Assembly: GCA_036172665.1 (NCBI GenBank)
Contig: CM069874.1
Span: forward strand, 55,968,707-56,032,706
DNA length: 64,000 bases
Direction of reading: 5' to 3'
Source of the DNA: Prosopocoilus inquinatus
Lineage: Eukaryota > Arthropoda > Insecta > Coleoptera > Lucanidae
Each line of letters opens with the position of its first letter. Positions within the stretch are counted from its first letter, which is position 1. The position numbers were made by a program, and so were the translations under genes. Positions 50,540-60,563 of this stretch are shown here, one piece after another. The notes beneath the pieces were generated by a model. It saw only the letters and a program-made list of their open reading frames with translations. It had not been told where the DNA came from and searched no databases.

Positions 50540-52145
50540 AAGGGCCTTAGAACGTCCCTGCGAAGACGCGTCGAATTCGGCCTTTAAATGAGGGAGTTAT
50601 TAACATTTTTAACTTGATGACGTCACAGCTGGCGTACGACGTCACGAGGGCATTTTTGCGTTCGAAACGACGAGCAAAACTCGATTTTTCTGCGAAGCCT
50701 GAAAAACTTAACTTTGTTATTTGGGTCCTTAGGGCCGATTCGAGGGCGCCATTCGAAAGAAGAATTTTTTTATACGTCTGGCTTAACCCATATGTCAAAA
50801 ATCGAGTGAGCAGCCCTACGACCCTCCGTTACCTACTGCGCAGCCCTTTTATGCATTTTTTGTTCTTAAAGAAAATACGGCGATTTTGAGCGTGCGGTTG
50901 CGTCCCTTAAGGGCCCTAGAACGTCCCTGCGAAGACGCGTCGAATTCGGCCGGTAAATGAGGGAATTATTAACATTTTTAACTTGATGACGTCACAGCTG
51001 GCGTACGACGTCACGAGGGCATTTTTGCGTTCGAAACGACGAGCAAAACTCGATCTTTCTGCGAAGCCTGAAAAACTTAACTTTGTTATTTGAGCCCTTA
51101 GGGCCGATTCGAGGGCGCCATTCGAAAGAAGAATTTTTTTACACGTCTGGCTTGCCCCATATGTCAAAAATCGAGTGCGCAGCCCTACGACCCTCCGTTA
51201 CCTACTGCGCAGCCCTTTTATGCATTTTTGGTTTTTAAAGAAAATTCGGCGATTTTGAGCGTGCGGTTGCGTCCCTTAAGGGCCCTAGAACGTCCCTGCG
51301 AAGACGCGTCGAATTCGGCCGGTAAATGAGGGAATTATTAACATTTTTAACTTGATGACGTCACAGCTGGCGTACGACGTCACGAGGGCATTTTTGCGTT
51401 CGAAACGACGAGCAAAACTCGATTTTTCTGCGAAGCCTGAAAAACTTAACTTTGTTATTTGAGCCCTTAGGGCCGATTCGAGGGCGCCATTCGAAAGAAG
51501 AATTTTTTTATACGTCTGGCTTAACCCATATGTCAAAAATCGAGTGCGCAGCCCTACGACCCTCCGTTACCTACTGCGCAGCCCTTTTATGCATTTTTGG
51601 TTTTTAAAGAAAATACGGCGGTTTTGAGGGTGCGGTTGCGTCCCTTAAGGGCCCTAGAACGTCCCTGCGAAAATGCGTCGAATTCGGCCCGTAATTGAGG
51701 GAGTTATTAACATTTTTAACTTGATGACGTCACAGCTGGCGTACGACGTCACGAGGGCATTTTTGCGTTCGAAACGACGAGCAAAACTCGATCTTTCTGC
51801 GAAACCTGAAAAACTTAACTTTGTTATTTGAGCCCTTAGGGCCGATTCGAGGGCGCCATTCGAAAGAAGAATTTTTTTATACGTCTGGCTTAACCCATAT
51901 GTCAAAAATCGAGTGCGCAGCCCTACGACCCTCCGTTACCTACTGCGCAGCCCTTTTATGCATTTTTGGTTTTTAAAGAAAATACGGCGATTTTGAGCGT
52001 GCGGTTGCGTCCCTTAAGGGCCCTAGAACGTCCCTGCGAAGACGCGTCGAATTCGGCCCGTAATTGAGGGAGTTATTAACATTTTTAACTTGATGACGTC
52101 ACAGCTGGCGTACGACGTCACGAGGGCATTTTTCCGTTCGAAACG
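50540..52145 (+). repeat. 369-bp satellite, block D (about 4.4 units, plus orientation)
   Basis: Plus-oriented units start inside AAGGGCCTTAGAAC at the edge of the 32-mers and end at TTCGAAACG by 52145. The first unit has rare variants GAGTGAGCAGCC near 50805 and TTTTTTGTTCTTAAAG near 50856. These are also found, in the same orientation, in block F near 59351 and 59402, so blocks D and F are directly related although the cassettes to their left are mutually inverted. Confidence 0.94.
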
Positions 52146-54566
52146 TTTGTCAACCTACCGCGCTTGCTTGCTCATTTTGTCAACCTGCCGCGCTTGCTTG
52201 CTCATTTTATTAACCTACCGCGCTTGCTTGCTCATTTTGTCAACCTGCCGCGCTTGCTTGCTCATTTTGTCAACCTGCCGCGCTTGCTTGCTCATTTTGT
52301 CAACCTACCGCGCTTGCTTGCTCAATTTGTCAACCTACCGCGCTTGCTTGCTCATTTTGTCAAACTGCCGCGCTTGCTTGCTCATTTTGTCAACCTGCCG
52401 CGCTTGCTTGCTCATTTTGTCAACCTGCCGCGCTTGCTTGCTCATTTTGTCAACCTCCCGCGCTTGCTTGCTCATTTTGTCGACCTGCTGCGCTTGCTTG
52501 CTCATTTTGTCAACCTGCCGCGCTTGCTTGCTCATTTTGTCAACCTACCGCGCTTGCTTGCTCATTTTGCTTGCTTGACAAAATGAGCAAGCAAGCGCGG
52601 GTGGCTTGAGTAGCGGGAGCAAGCAACCGCGGGTGGCTTGAGTAGCGGGAGCAAGCAAGCGCTGGTGGCTTAAGTAGCGGGAGCAAGCAAGCGCGGGTGG
52701 CTTGAGTAGCGGGAGCAAGCAAGCGCGGGTGGCTTGAGTAGCGGGAGCAAGCAAGCGCGGGTGGCTTGAGTAGCGGGAGCAAGCAAGCGCGGGTGGCTCG
52801 AGTAGCGGGAGTAAGCAAGCCCGGATGGCTTGAGTAGCGGGAGCAAGCAAGCGCGGGTGGCTCCAGCAGCGGGAGTAAACAAGCGCGGGTGGCTTGAGTA
52901 GCGGGAGCAAGCAAGCGCGGGTTGACAAAATGAGCAAGCAAGCGCGGTAGATTGACAAAATGAGCAAGCAAGCGCGGCAGGTTGACAAAATGAGCAAGCA
53001 GGCGCTTCAGGCACCCGCGCTTGCTTGCTCCCGCTACTGAAGCCACCCGCGCTTGCTTAGTCCCGCTGCTCGAGCCACCCGCGCTTGCTTGCTCCCGCTA
53101 CTCAAGCCACCCGCGCTTGCTTACTCCCGCTACTCGAGCCACCCGCGCTTGCTTGCTCCCGCTACCCAAGCCACCCGCGCTTGCTTGCTCCCGCTACTCA
53201 AGCCACCCACGCTTGCTTGCTCCCGCTACTTAAGCCACCCGCGCTTGCTTGCTCCCGCTACTCAAGCCACCCGCGCTTCCTTGCTCCCGCTACTCAAGCC
53301 ACCCGCGCTTGCTTGCTCAGTTTGTCAAGCAAGCGCGGTAGGTTGACAAAATGAGCAAGCAAGCGCGGTAGGTTGACAAAATGAGCAAGCAAGCGCGGCA
53401 GGTTGACAAAATGAGCAAGCAAGCGCGGTAGGTTGACAAAATGAGCAAGCAAGCGCGGTAGGTTGACAAAATGAGCAAGCAAGCGCGGCAGGTTGACAAA
53501 ATGAGCAAGCAAGCGCGGTAGGTTGACAAATTGAGCAAGCAAGCGCGGTAGGTTGACAAAATGCTACTCAAGCCACACGCGCTTGCTTGCTCCCGCTACT
53601 CAAGCCACCCGCGCTTGCTTACTCCCGCTGCTCGAGCCACCCGCGCTTGCTTGCTCCCGCTAGTCAAGCCACCCGCGCTTGCTTGCTCCCGCTACTCAAG
53701 CCACACGCGCTTGCTTGCTTGCTCATTTTGTCAAGCAAGCGCGGTAGGTTGACAAAATGAGCAAGCAAGCGCGGTAGGCTGACAAAATGAGCAAGCAAAC
53801 GCGGTAGGTTGACAAATTGAGCAAGCAAGCGCGGTAGGTTGACAAAATGAGCAAGTAAGCGCGGTAGGTTGACAAAATGAGCAAGCAAGCGCGGGAGGTT
53901 GACAAAATGAGCAAGCAAGCGCGGTAGGCTGACAAAATGAGCAAGCAAACGCGGTAGGTTGACAAATTGAGCAAGCAAGCGCGGTAGGTTGACAAAATGA
54001 GCAAGCAAGCGCAGCAGGTCGACAAAATGCGCAAGCAAGCGCGGGAGGTTGACAAAATGAGCAAGCAAGCGCGGTAGGTTGACAAAATGAGCAAGCAGGC
54101 GCGGTAGGTAGACAAAATGAGCAAGCAAGCGCGGTAGGTTGACAAAATGAGCAAGCAAGCGCGGCAGGTTGACAAAATGATCAAGCAAGCGCGGCAGGTT
54201 GACAAAATGAGCAAGCAAGCGCGGTAGGTTGACAAAATGAGCAAGCAAGCACGGCAGGTTGACAAAATGAGCAAGCAAGCGCGGCAGGTTGACAAGATGA
54301 GCAAGCAAGCGCGGCAGGTTGACAAAATGAGCAAGCAAGCGCGGCAGGTTGACAAAATGAGCAAGCAAGCGCGGTAGGTTGACAAATTGAGCAAGCAAGC
54401 GCGGTAGGTTGACAAAATGAGCAAGCAAGCGCGGCAGGTTGACAAAATGAGCAAGCAAGCGCGGCAGGTTGACAAAATGAGCAAGCAAGCGCGGTAGGTT
54501 AATAAAATGAGCAAGCAAGCGCGGCAGGTTGACAAAATGAGCAAGCAAGCGCGGTAGGTTGACAAA
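52146..54566. repeat. Composite 30/32-bp minisatellite array R4
   Basis: Approximate order: plus 30-mers (52146-52568), switch near 52570-52600, minus 32-mers (52590-52920), minus 30-mers (to 53010), plus 32-mers (53010-53320), palindromic switch 53303-53338, minus 30-mers (to 53565), plus 32-mers (53565-53720), switch 53705-53744, then about 28 minus 30-mers to 54566. Both outer ends meet 369-bp blocks at the TTTCGAACG junction in opposite orientation, so the array is a rough palindrome centred near 53.36 kb. The last 30-mer run has its own higher-order pattern: GTAGGCTGACAAAATG followed by CAAACGCGG occurs twice, near 53775 and 53928. Confidence 0.94.
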
Positions 54567-57500
54567 CGTTTCGAACGCAAAAATGCCCTCGTGACGTCGT
54601 ACGCCAGCTGTGGCGTCATCAAGTTAAAAATGTTAATAACTCCCTCAATTACGGGCCGAATTCGACGCGTCTTCGCAGGGACGTTCTAGGGCCCTTAAGG
54701 GACGCAACCGCACGCTCAAAATCGCCGAATTTTCTTTAAAAACCAAAAATGCATAAAAGGGCTGCGCAGTAGGTAACGGAGGGTCGTAGGGCTGCGCACT
54801 CGATTTTTGACATATGGGTAAGGCCAGACGTATAAAAAAATTCTTCTTTCGAATGGCGCCCTCGAATCGGCCCTAAGGACTCAAATAACAAAGTTAAGTT
54901 TTTCAGGCTTCGCAAAAAAATCGAGTTTTGCTCGTCGTTTCGAACGCAAAAATGCCCTCGTGACGTCGTACGCCAGCTGTGACGTCATCAAGTTAAAAAT
55001 GTTAATAACTCCCTCAATTACGGGCCGAATTCGACGCGTCTTCGCAGGGACGTTCTAGGGCCCTTAAGGGACGCAACCGCACGCTCAAAATCGCCGTATT
55101 TTCTTTAAAAACCAAAAATGCATAAAAGGGCTGCGCAGTAGGTAACGGAGGGTCGTAGGGCTGCGCACTCGATTTTTTACATATGGGGTAAGCCAGACGT
55201 ATAAAAAATTCTTCTTTCGAATGGCGCCCTCGAATCGGCCCTAAGGGCTCAAATAACAAAGTTAAGTTTTTCAGGCTTCGCAGAAAAATCGAGTTTTGCT
55301 CGTCGTTTCGAACGCAAAAATGCCCTCGTGACGTCGTACGCCAGCTGTGACGTCATCAAGTTAAAAATGTTAATAACTCCCTCAATTACGGGCCGAATTC
55401 GACGCATCTTCGCAGGGACGTTCTAGGGCCCTTAAGGGACGCAACCGCACGCTCAAAACCGCCGTATTTTCTTTAAAAACCAAAAATGCATAAAAGGGCT
55501 GCGCAGTAGGTAACGGAGGGTCGTAGGGCTGCGCACTCGATTTTTGACATATGGGTTAAGCCAGACGTATAAAAAAATTCTTCTTTCGAATGGCGCCCTC
55601 GAATCGGCCCTAAGGGCTCAAATAACAAAGTTAAGTTTTTCAGGCTTCGCAGAAAAATCGAGTTTTGCTCGTCGTTTCGAACGCAAAAATGCCCTCGTGA
55701 CGTCGTACGCCAGCTGTGACGTCATCAAGTTAAAAATGTTAATAACTCCCTCAATTACGGGCCGAATTCGACGCGTCTTCGCAGGGACGTTCTAGGGCCC
55801 TTAAGGGACGCAACCGCACGCTCAAAATCGCCGAATTTTCTTTAAAAACCAAAAATGCATAAAAGGGCTGCGCAGTAGGTAACGGAGGGTCGTAGGGCTG
55901 CGCACTCGATTTTTGACATATGGGTTAGGCCAGACGTATAAAAAAATTCTTCTTTCGAATGGCGCCCTCGAATCGGCCCTAAGGGCTCAAATAACAAAGT
56001 TAAGTTTTTCAGGTTTCGCAGAAAGATCGAGTTTTGCTCGTCGTTTCGAACGCAAAAATGCCCTCGTGACGTCGTACGCCAGCTGTGACGTCATCAAGTT
56101 AAAAATGTTAATAATTCCCTCATTTACCGGCCGAATTCGACGCGTCTTCGCAGGGACGTTCTAGGGCCCTTAAGGGACGCAACCGCACGCTCAAAACCGC
56201 CGTATTTTCTTTAAAAACCAAAAATGCATAAAAGGGCTGCGCAGTAGGTAACGGAGGGTCGTAGGGCTGCGCACTCGATTTTTGACATATGGGGTAAGCC
56301 AGACGTATAAAAAAATTCTTCTCTCGAATGGCGCCCTCGAATCGGCCCTAAGGGCTCAAATAACAAAGTTAAGTTTTTCAGGCTTCGCAGAAAAATCGAG
56401 TTTTGCTCGTCGTTTCGAACGCAAAAATGCCCTCGTGACGTCGTACGCCAGCTGTGACGTCATCAAGTTAAAAATGTTAATAACTCACTCAATTACGGGC
56501 CGAATTCGACGCGTCTTCGCAGGGACGTTCTAGGGCCCTTAAGGGACGCAACCGCACGCTCAAAATCGCCGAATTTTCTTTAAAAACCAAAAATGCATAA
56601 AAGGGCTGCGCAGTAGGTAACGGAGGGTCGTAGGGCTGCGCACTCGATTTTTGACATATGGGTTAAGCCAGACGTATAAAAAAATTCTTCTTTCGAATGG
56701 CGCCCTCGAATCGGCCCTAAGGACTCAAATAACAAAGTTAAGTTTTTCAGGCTTCGCAAAAAAATCGAGTTTTGCTCGTCATTTCGAACGCAAAAATGCC
56801 CTCGTGACGTCGTACGCCAGCTGTGACGTCATCAAGTTAAAAATGTTAATAATTCCCTCATTTACCGGCCGAATTCGACGCGTCTTCGCAGGGACGTTCT
56901 AGGGCCCTTAAGGGACGCAACCGCACGCTCAAAATCGCCGTATTTTCTTTAAAAACCAAAAATGCATAAAAGGGCTGCGCAGTAGGTAACGGAGGGTCGT
57001 AGGGCTGCGCACTCGATTTTTGACATATGGGTTAAGCCAGACGTATAAAAAAATTCTTCTTTCGAATGGCGCCCTCGAATCGGCCCTAAGGGCTCAAATA
57101 ACAAAGTTAAGTTTTTCAGGTTTCGCAGAAAGATCGAGTTTTGCTCGTCGTTTCGAACGCAAAAATGCCCTCGTGACGTCGTACGCCAGCTGTGACGTCA
57201 TCAAGTTAAAAATGTTAATAACTCACTCAATTACGGGCCGAATTCGACGCGTCTTCGCAGGGACGTTCTAGGGCCCTTAAGGGACGCAACCGCACGCTCA
57301 AAATCGCCGAATTTTCTTTAAAAACCAAAAATGCATAAAAGGGCTGCGCAGTAGGTAACGGAGGGTCGTAGGGCTGCGCACTCGATTTTTGACATATGGG
57401 TTAAGCCAGACGTATAAAAAAATTCTTCTTTCGAATGGCGCCCTCGAATCGGCCCTAAGGACTCAAATAACAAAGTTAAGTTTTTCAGGCTTCGCAGAAA

Positions 57501-58017
57501 AATCGAGTTTTGCTCGTCGTTTCGAACGCAAAAATGCCCTCGTGACGTCGTACGCCAGCTGTGACGTCATCAAGTTAAAAATGTTAATAACTCCCTCATT
57601 TAAAGGCCGAATTCGACGCGTCTTCGCAGGGACGTTCTAGGGCCCTTAAGGGACGCAACCGCACGCTCAAAATCGCCGTATTTTCTTTAAAAACAAAAAA
57701 TGCATAAAAGGGCTGCGCAGTAGGTAACGGAGGGTCGTAGGGCTGCGCACTCGATTTTTGACATATGGGTTAGGCCAGACGTATAAAAAAATTCTTCTTT
57801 CGAATGGCGCCCTCGAATCGGCCCTAAGGACCCAAATAACAAAGTTAAGTTTTTCAGGCTTCGCAGAAAAATCGAGTTTTGCTCGTCGTTTCGAACGCAA
57901 AAATGCCCTCGTGACGTCGTACGCCAGCTGTGACGTCATCAAGTTAAAAATGTTAATAACTCCCTCATTTAAAGGCCGAATTCGACGCGTCTTCGCAGGG
58001 ACGTTCTAAGGCCCTTA
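54567..58017 (-). repeat. 369-bp satellite, block E (about 9.3 units, minus orientation)
   Basis: The longest 369-bp block. Equivalent points at 55544, 55913, 56282, 56651, 57020, 57389 and 57758 are exactly 369 bp apart. Single-base variants alternate between neighbouring units: CTCAATTACGGG or CATTTACCGG; GCCGAATTTTC or GCCGTATTTTC; AGAAAGATCG or AGAAAAATCG. One unit near 55200 has lost one A of its A-run. The block ends in AAGGCCCTTA at 58017, next to plus-oriented 32-mers. The plus-strand 83-codon frame is interrupted in the first units, so it is not maintained. Confidence 0.95.
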
Positions 58018-59041
58018 CTCCCGCTACTCGATCCACCCGCGCTTGCTTGCTCCCGCTAGTCAAGCCACCCGCGCTTCCTTGCTACCGCTACTCAAGCCAC
58101 CCGCGCTTGCTTGCTCCCGCTACTCAAGCCACCCGCGCTTGCTTGCTCCCGCTACTCAAGCCACCCGCGCTTGCTTGCTGATTTTGTCAAGCAAGCGCGG
58201 TAGGTTGACAAAATGAGCAAGCAAGCGCGGTAGGTTGACAAAATGAGCAAGCAAGCGCGGCAGGTTGACAAATTGAGCAAGCAAGCGCGGTAGGTTGACA
58301 AAATGAGCAAGCAAGCGCGGCAGGTTGACAAAATGAGCAAGCAAGCGCGGTAGGTTGACAAAATGAGCAAGCAAGCGCGGTAGGTTGACAAAATGAGCAA
58401 GCAAGCGCGGCAGGTTGACAAAATGAGCAAGCAAGCGCGGCAGGTTGACAAGATGAGCAAGCAAGCACGGTAGGTTGACAAATTGAGCAAGCAAGCGCGG
58501 TAGGTTGACAGAATGAGCAAGCAAGCGCGGTAGGTTGACAAAATGAGCAAGCAAGCGCGGTAGGTTGACAAAATGAGCAAGCAGGCGCGTTTGGTTGACA
58601 AAATGAGCAAGCAAGCGCGGTAGGTTGACAAAATGAGCAAGCAAGCGCGGCAGGTTGACAAAATGATCAAGCAAGCGCGGCAGGTTGACAAAATGATCAA
58701 GTAAGCGCGGCAGGTTGACAAAATTAGCAAGCAAGCGCGGTAGGTTGACAAAATGAGCAAGCAAGCGCGGCAGGCACCCGCGCTTGCTTGCTCCCGCTAC
58801 TCAAGCCACCCGCGCTTGCTTGCTCCCGCCACTCAAGACACCCGCTTGCTTACTCCCGCTACTCGAGCCACCCGCGCTTGCTTGCTCCCGCTACTCAAGC
58901 CACCCGCGCTTGCTTGCTCCCCCTACTCAAGCCACCCGCGCTTGCTTGCTCCCGCTACTCAAGCCACCCGCGCTTGCTTACTCCCGCTACTCGAGCCACC
59001 CGCGCTTGCTTGCTCCCGCTACTCAAACCACCCGCGCTTGC
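58018..59041. repeat. Composite minisatellite cassette R5, inverted relative to R3
   Basis: Order: plus 32-mers (58018-58170), palindromic switch 58165-58200 with spacer CTGATTTTGT, minus 30-mers (58190-58770), plus 32-mers (58775-59041). This is the reverse complement of R3 in block order and rare variants: the CTGATTTTGT spacer is the complement of ACAAAATCAG in R3, the shortened 32-mer ACCCGCTTGC lies near 58845, and the edge markers AAGGCCCTTACTCCC (left) and CTTATGGGCCC (right) are swapped. The number of 30-mers is smaller than in R3 (about 19 versus 23). Confidence 0.93.
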
Positions 59042-60015
59042 TTTTTAAAGAAAATACGGCGATTTTGAGCGTGCGGTTGCGTCCCTTATGGGCCCTAGAA
59101 CGTCCCTGCGAAGACGCGTCGAATTCGGCCTTTAAATGAGGGAGTTATTAACATTTTTAACTTGATGACGTCACAGCTGGCGTACGACGTCACGAGGGCA
59201 TTTTTGCGTTCGAAACGACGAGCAAAACTCGATTTTTCTGCGAAGCCTGAAAAACTTAACTTTGTTATTTGGGTCCTTAGGGCCGATTCGAGGGCGCCAT
59301 TCGAAAGAAGAATTTTTTTATACGTCTGGCTTAACCCATATGTCAAAAATCGAGTGAGCAGCCCTACGACCCTCCGTTACCTACTGCGCAGCCCTTTTAT
59401 GCATTTTTTGTTCTTAAAGAAAATACGGCGATTTTGAGCGTGCGGTTGCGTCCCTTAAGGGCCCTAGAACGTCCCTGCGAAGACGCGTCGAATTCGGCCG
59501 GTAAATGAGGGAATTATTAACATTTTTAACTTGATGACGTCACAGCTGGCGTACGACGTCACGAGGGCATTTTTGCGTTCGAAACGACGAGCAAAACTCG
59601 ATTTTTCTGCGAAGCCTGAAAAACTTAACTTTGTTATTTGAGCCCTTAGGGCCGATTCGAGGGCGCCATTCGAAAGAAGAATTTTTTTATACGTCTGGCT
59701 TAACCCATATGTCAAAAATCGAGTGCGCAGCCCTTTTATGCATTTTTGGTTTTTAAAGAAAATACGGCGATTTTGAGCGTGCGGTTGCGTCCCTTAAGGG
59801 CCTTAGAACGTCCCTGCGAAGACGCGTCGAATTCGGCCGGTAAATGAGGGAGTTATTAACATTTTTAACTTGATGACGTCACAGCTGGCGTACGACGTCA
59901 CGAGGGCATTTTTGCGTTCGAAACGACGAGCAAAACTCGATTTTTCTGCGAAGCCTGAAAAACTTAACTTTGTTATTTGAGCCCTTAGGGCCGATTCGAG
60001 GGCGCCATTCGAAAG
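59042..60015 (+). repeat. 369-bp satellite, block F (about 2.6 units, plus orientation)
   Basis: Plus-oriented units begin at TTTTTAAAGAAAATACGG. The first shares GAGTGAGCAGCC and TTTTTTGTTCTTAAAG with the start of block D. One unit lacks the 30-bp segment between GCGCAGCCC copies near 59730, the same deletion type seen in blocks B and C. The block is cut off at CGCCATTCGAAAGAA and joined head to head with block G. Confidence 0.94.
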
Positions 60016-60563
60016 AATAACAAAGTTAAGTTTTTCAGGCTTCGCAGAAAAATTGAGTTTTGCTCGTCGTTTCGAACGCAAAAATGCCCTCGTGACGTCG
60101 TACGCCAGCTGTGACGTCATCAAGTTAAAAATGTTAATAACTCCCTCAATTACGGGCCGAATTCGACGCGTCTTCGCAGGGACGTTCTAGGGCCCTTAAG
60201 GGACGCAACCGCACGCTCAAAATCGCCGTATTTTCTTTAAAAACCAAAAATGCATAAAAGGGCTGCGCAGTAGGTAACGGAGGGTCGTAGGGCTGCGCAC
60301 TCGATTTTTGACGTATGGGTTAAGCCAGACGTATAAAAAAATTCTTCTTTCGAATGGCGCCCTCGAATCGGCCCTAAGGGCTCAAATAACAAAGTTAAGT
60401 TTTTCAGGCTTCGCAGAAAAATCGAGTTTTGCTCGTCGTTTCGAACGCAAAAATGCCCTCGTGACGTCGTACGCCAGCTGTGACGTCATCAAGTTAAAAA
60501 TGTTAACTCCCTCATTTAAAGGCCGAATTCGACGCGTCTTCGCAGGGACGTTCTAAGGCCCTT
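59430..60563. repeat. Fold-back inverted repeat of 369-bp units, spacer 38 bp
   Basis: Block F and block G form an inverted repeat. The inner arms are CCTGAAAAACTTAACTTTG with GTTATT ending at 59977, and its complement starting at 60016. The 38-bp spacer is 59978-60015. Arms extend roughly 540 bp outward, interrupted by the 30-bp deletion in the left arm near 59730. Apart from small indels the single strand could fold into a very long hairpin. Confidence 0.85.
60016..60563 (-). repeat. 369-bp satellite, block G (about 1.5 units, minus orientation)
   Basis: Minus-oriented units begin abruptly at AATAACAAAGTTAAG, directly after plus-oriented block F, with no minisatellite between. The second unit has lost AATA in TTAATAACTCC near 60505, reading TGTTAACTCC. 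It ends at TTCTAAGGCCCTT, 60563, at plus-oriented 32-mers. Confidence 0.94.

Noticed and set aside
45352..60556. Recurrent 83-codon frame in the 369-bp unit as a gene
   Set aside because: The frame exists because 369 is divisible by three and the unit lacks stops there. Copies vary at amino-acid-changing sites, some are disrupted (near 55200), and no known domain is recognisable.
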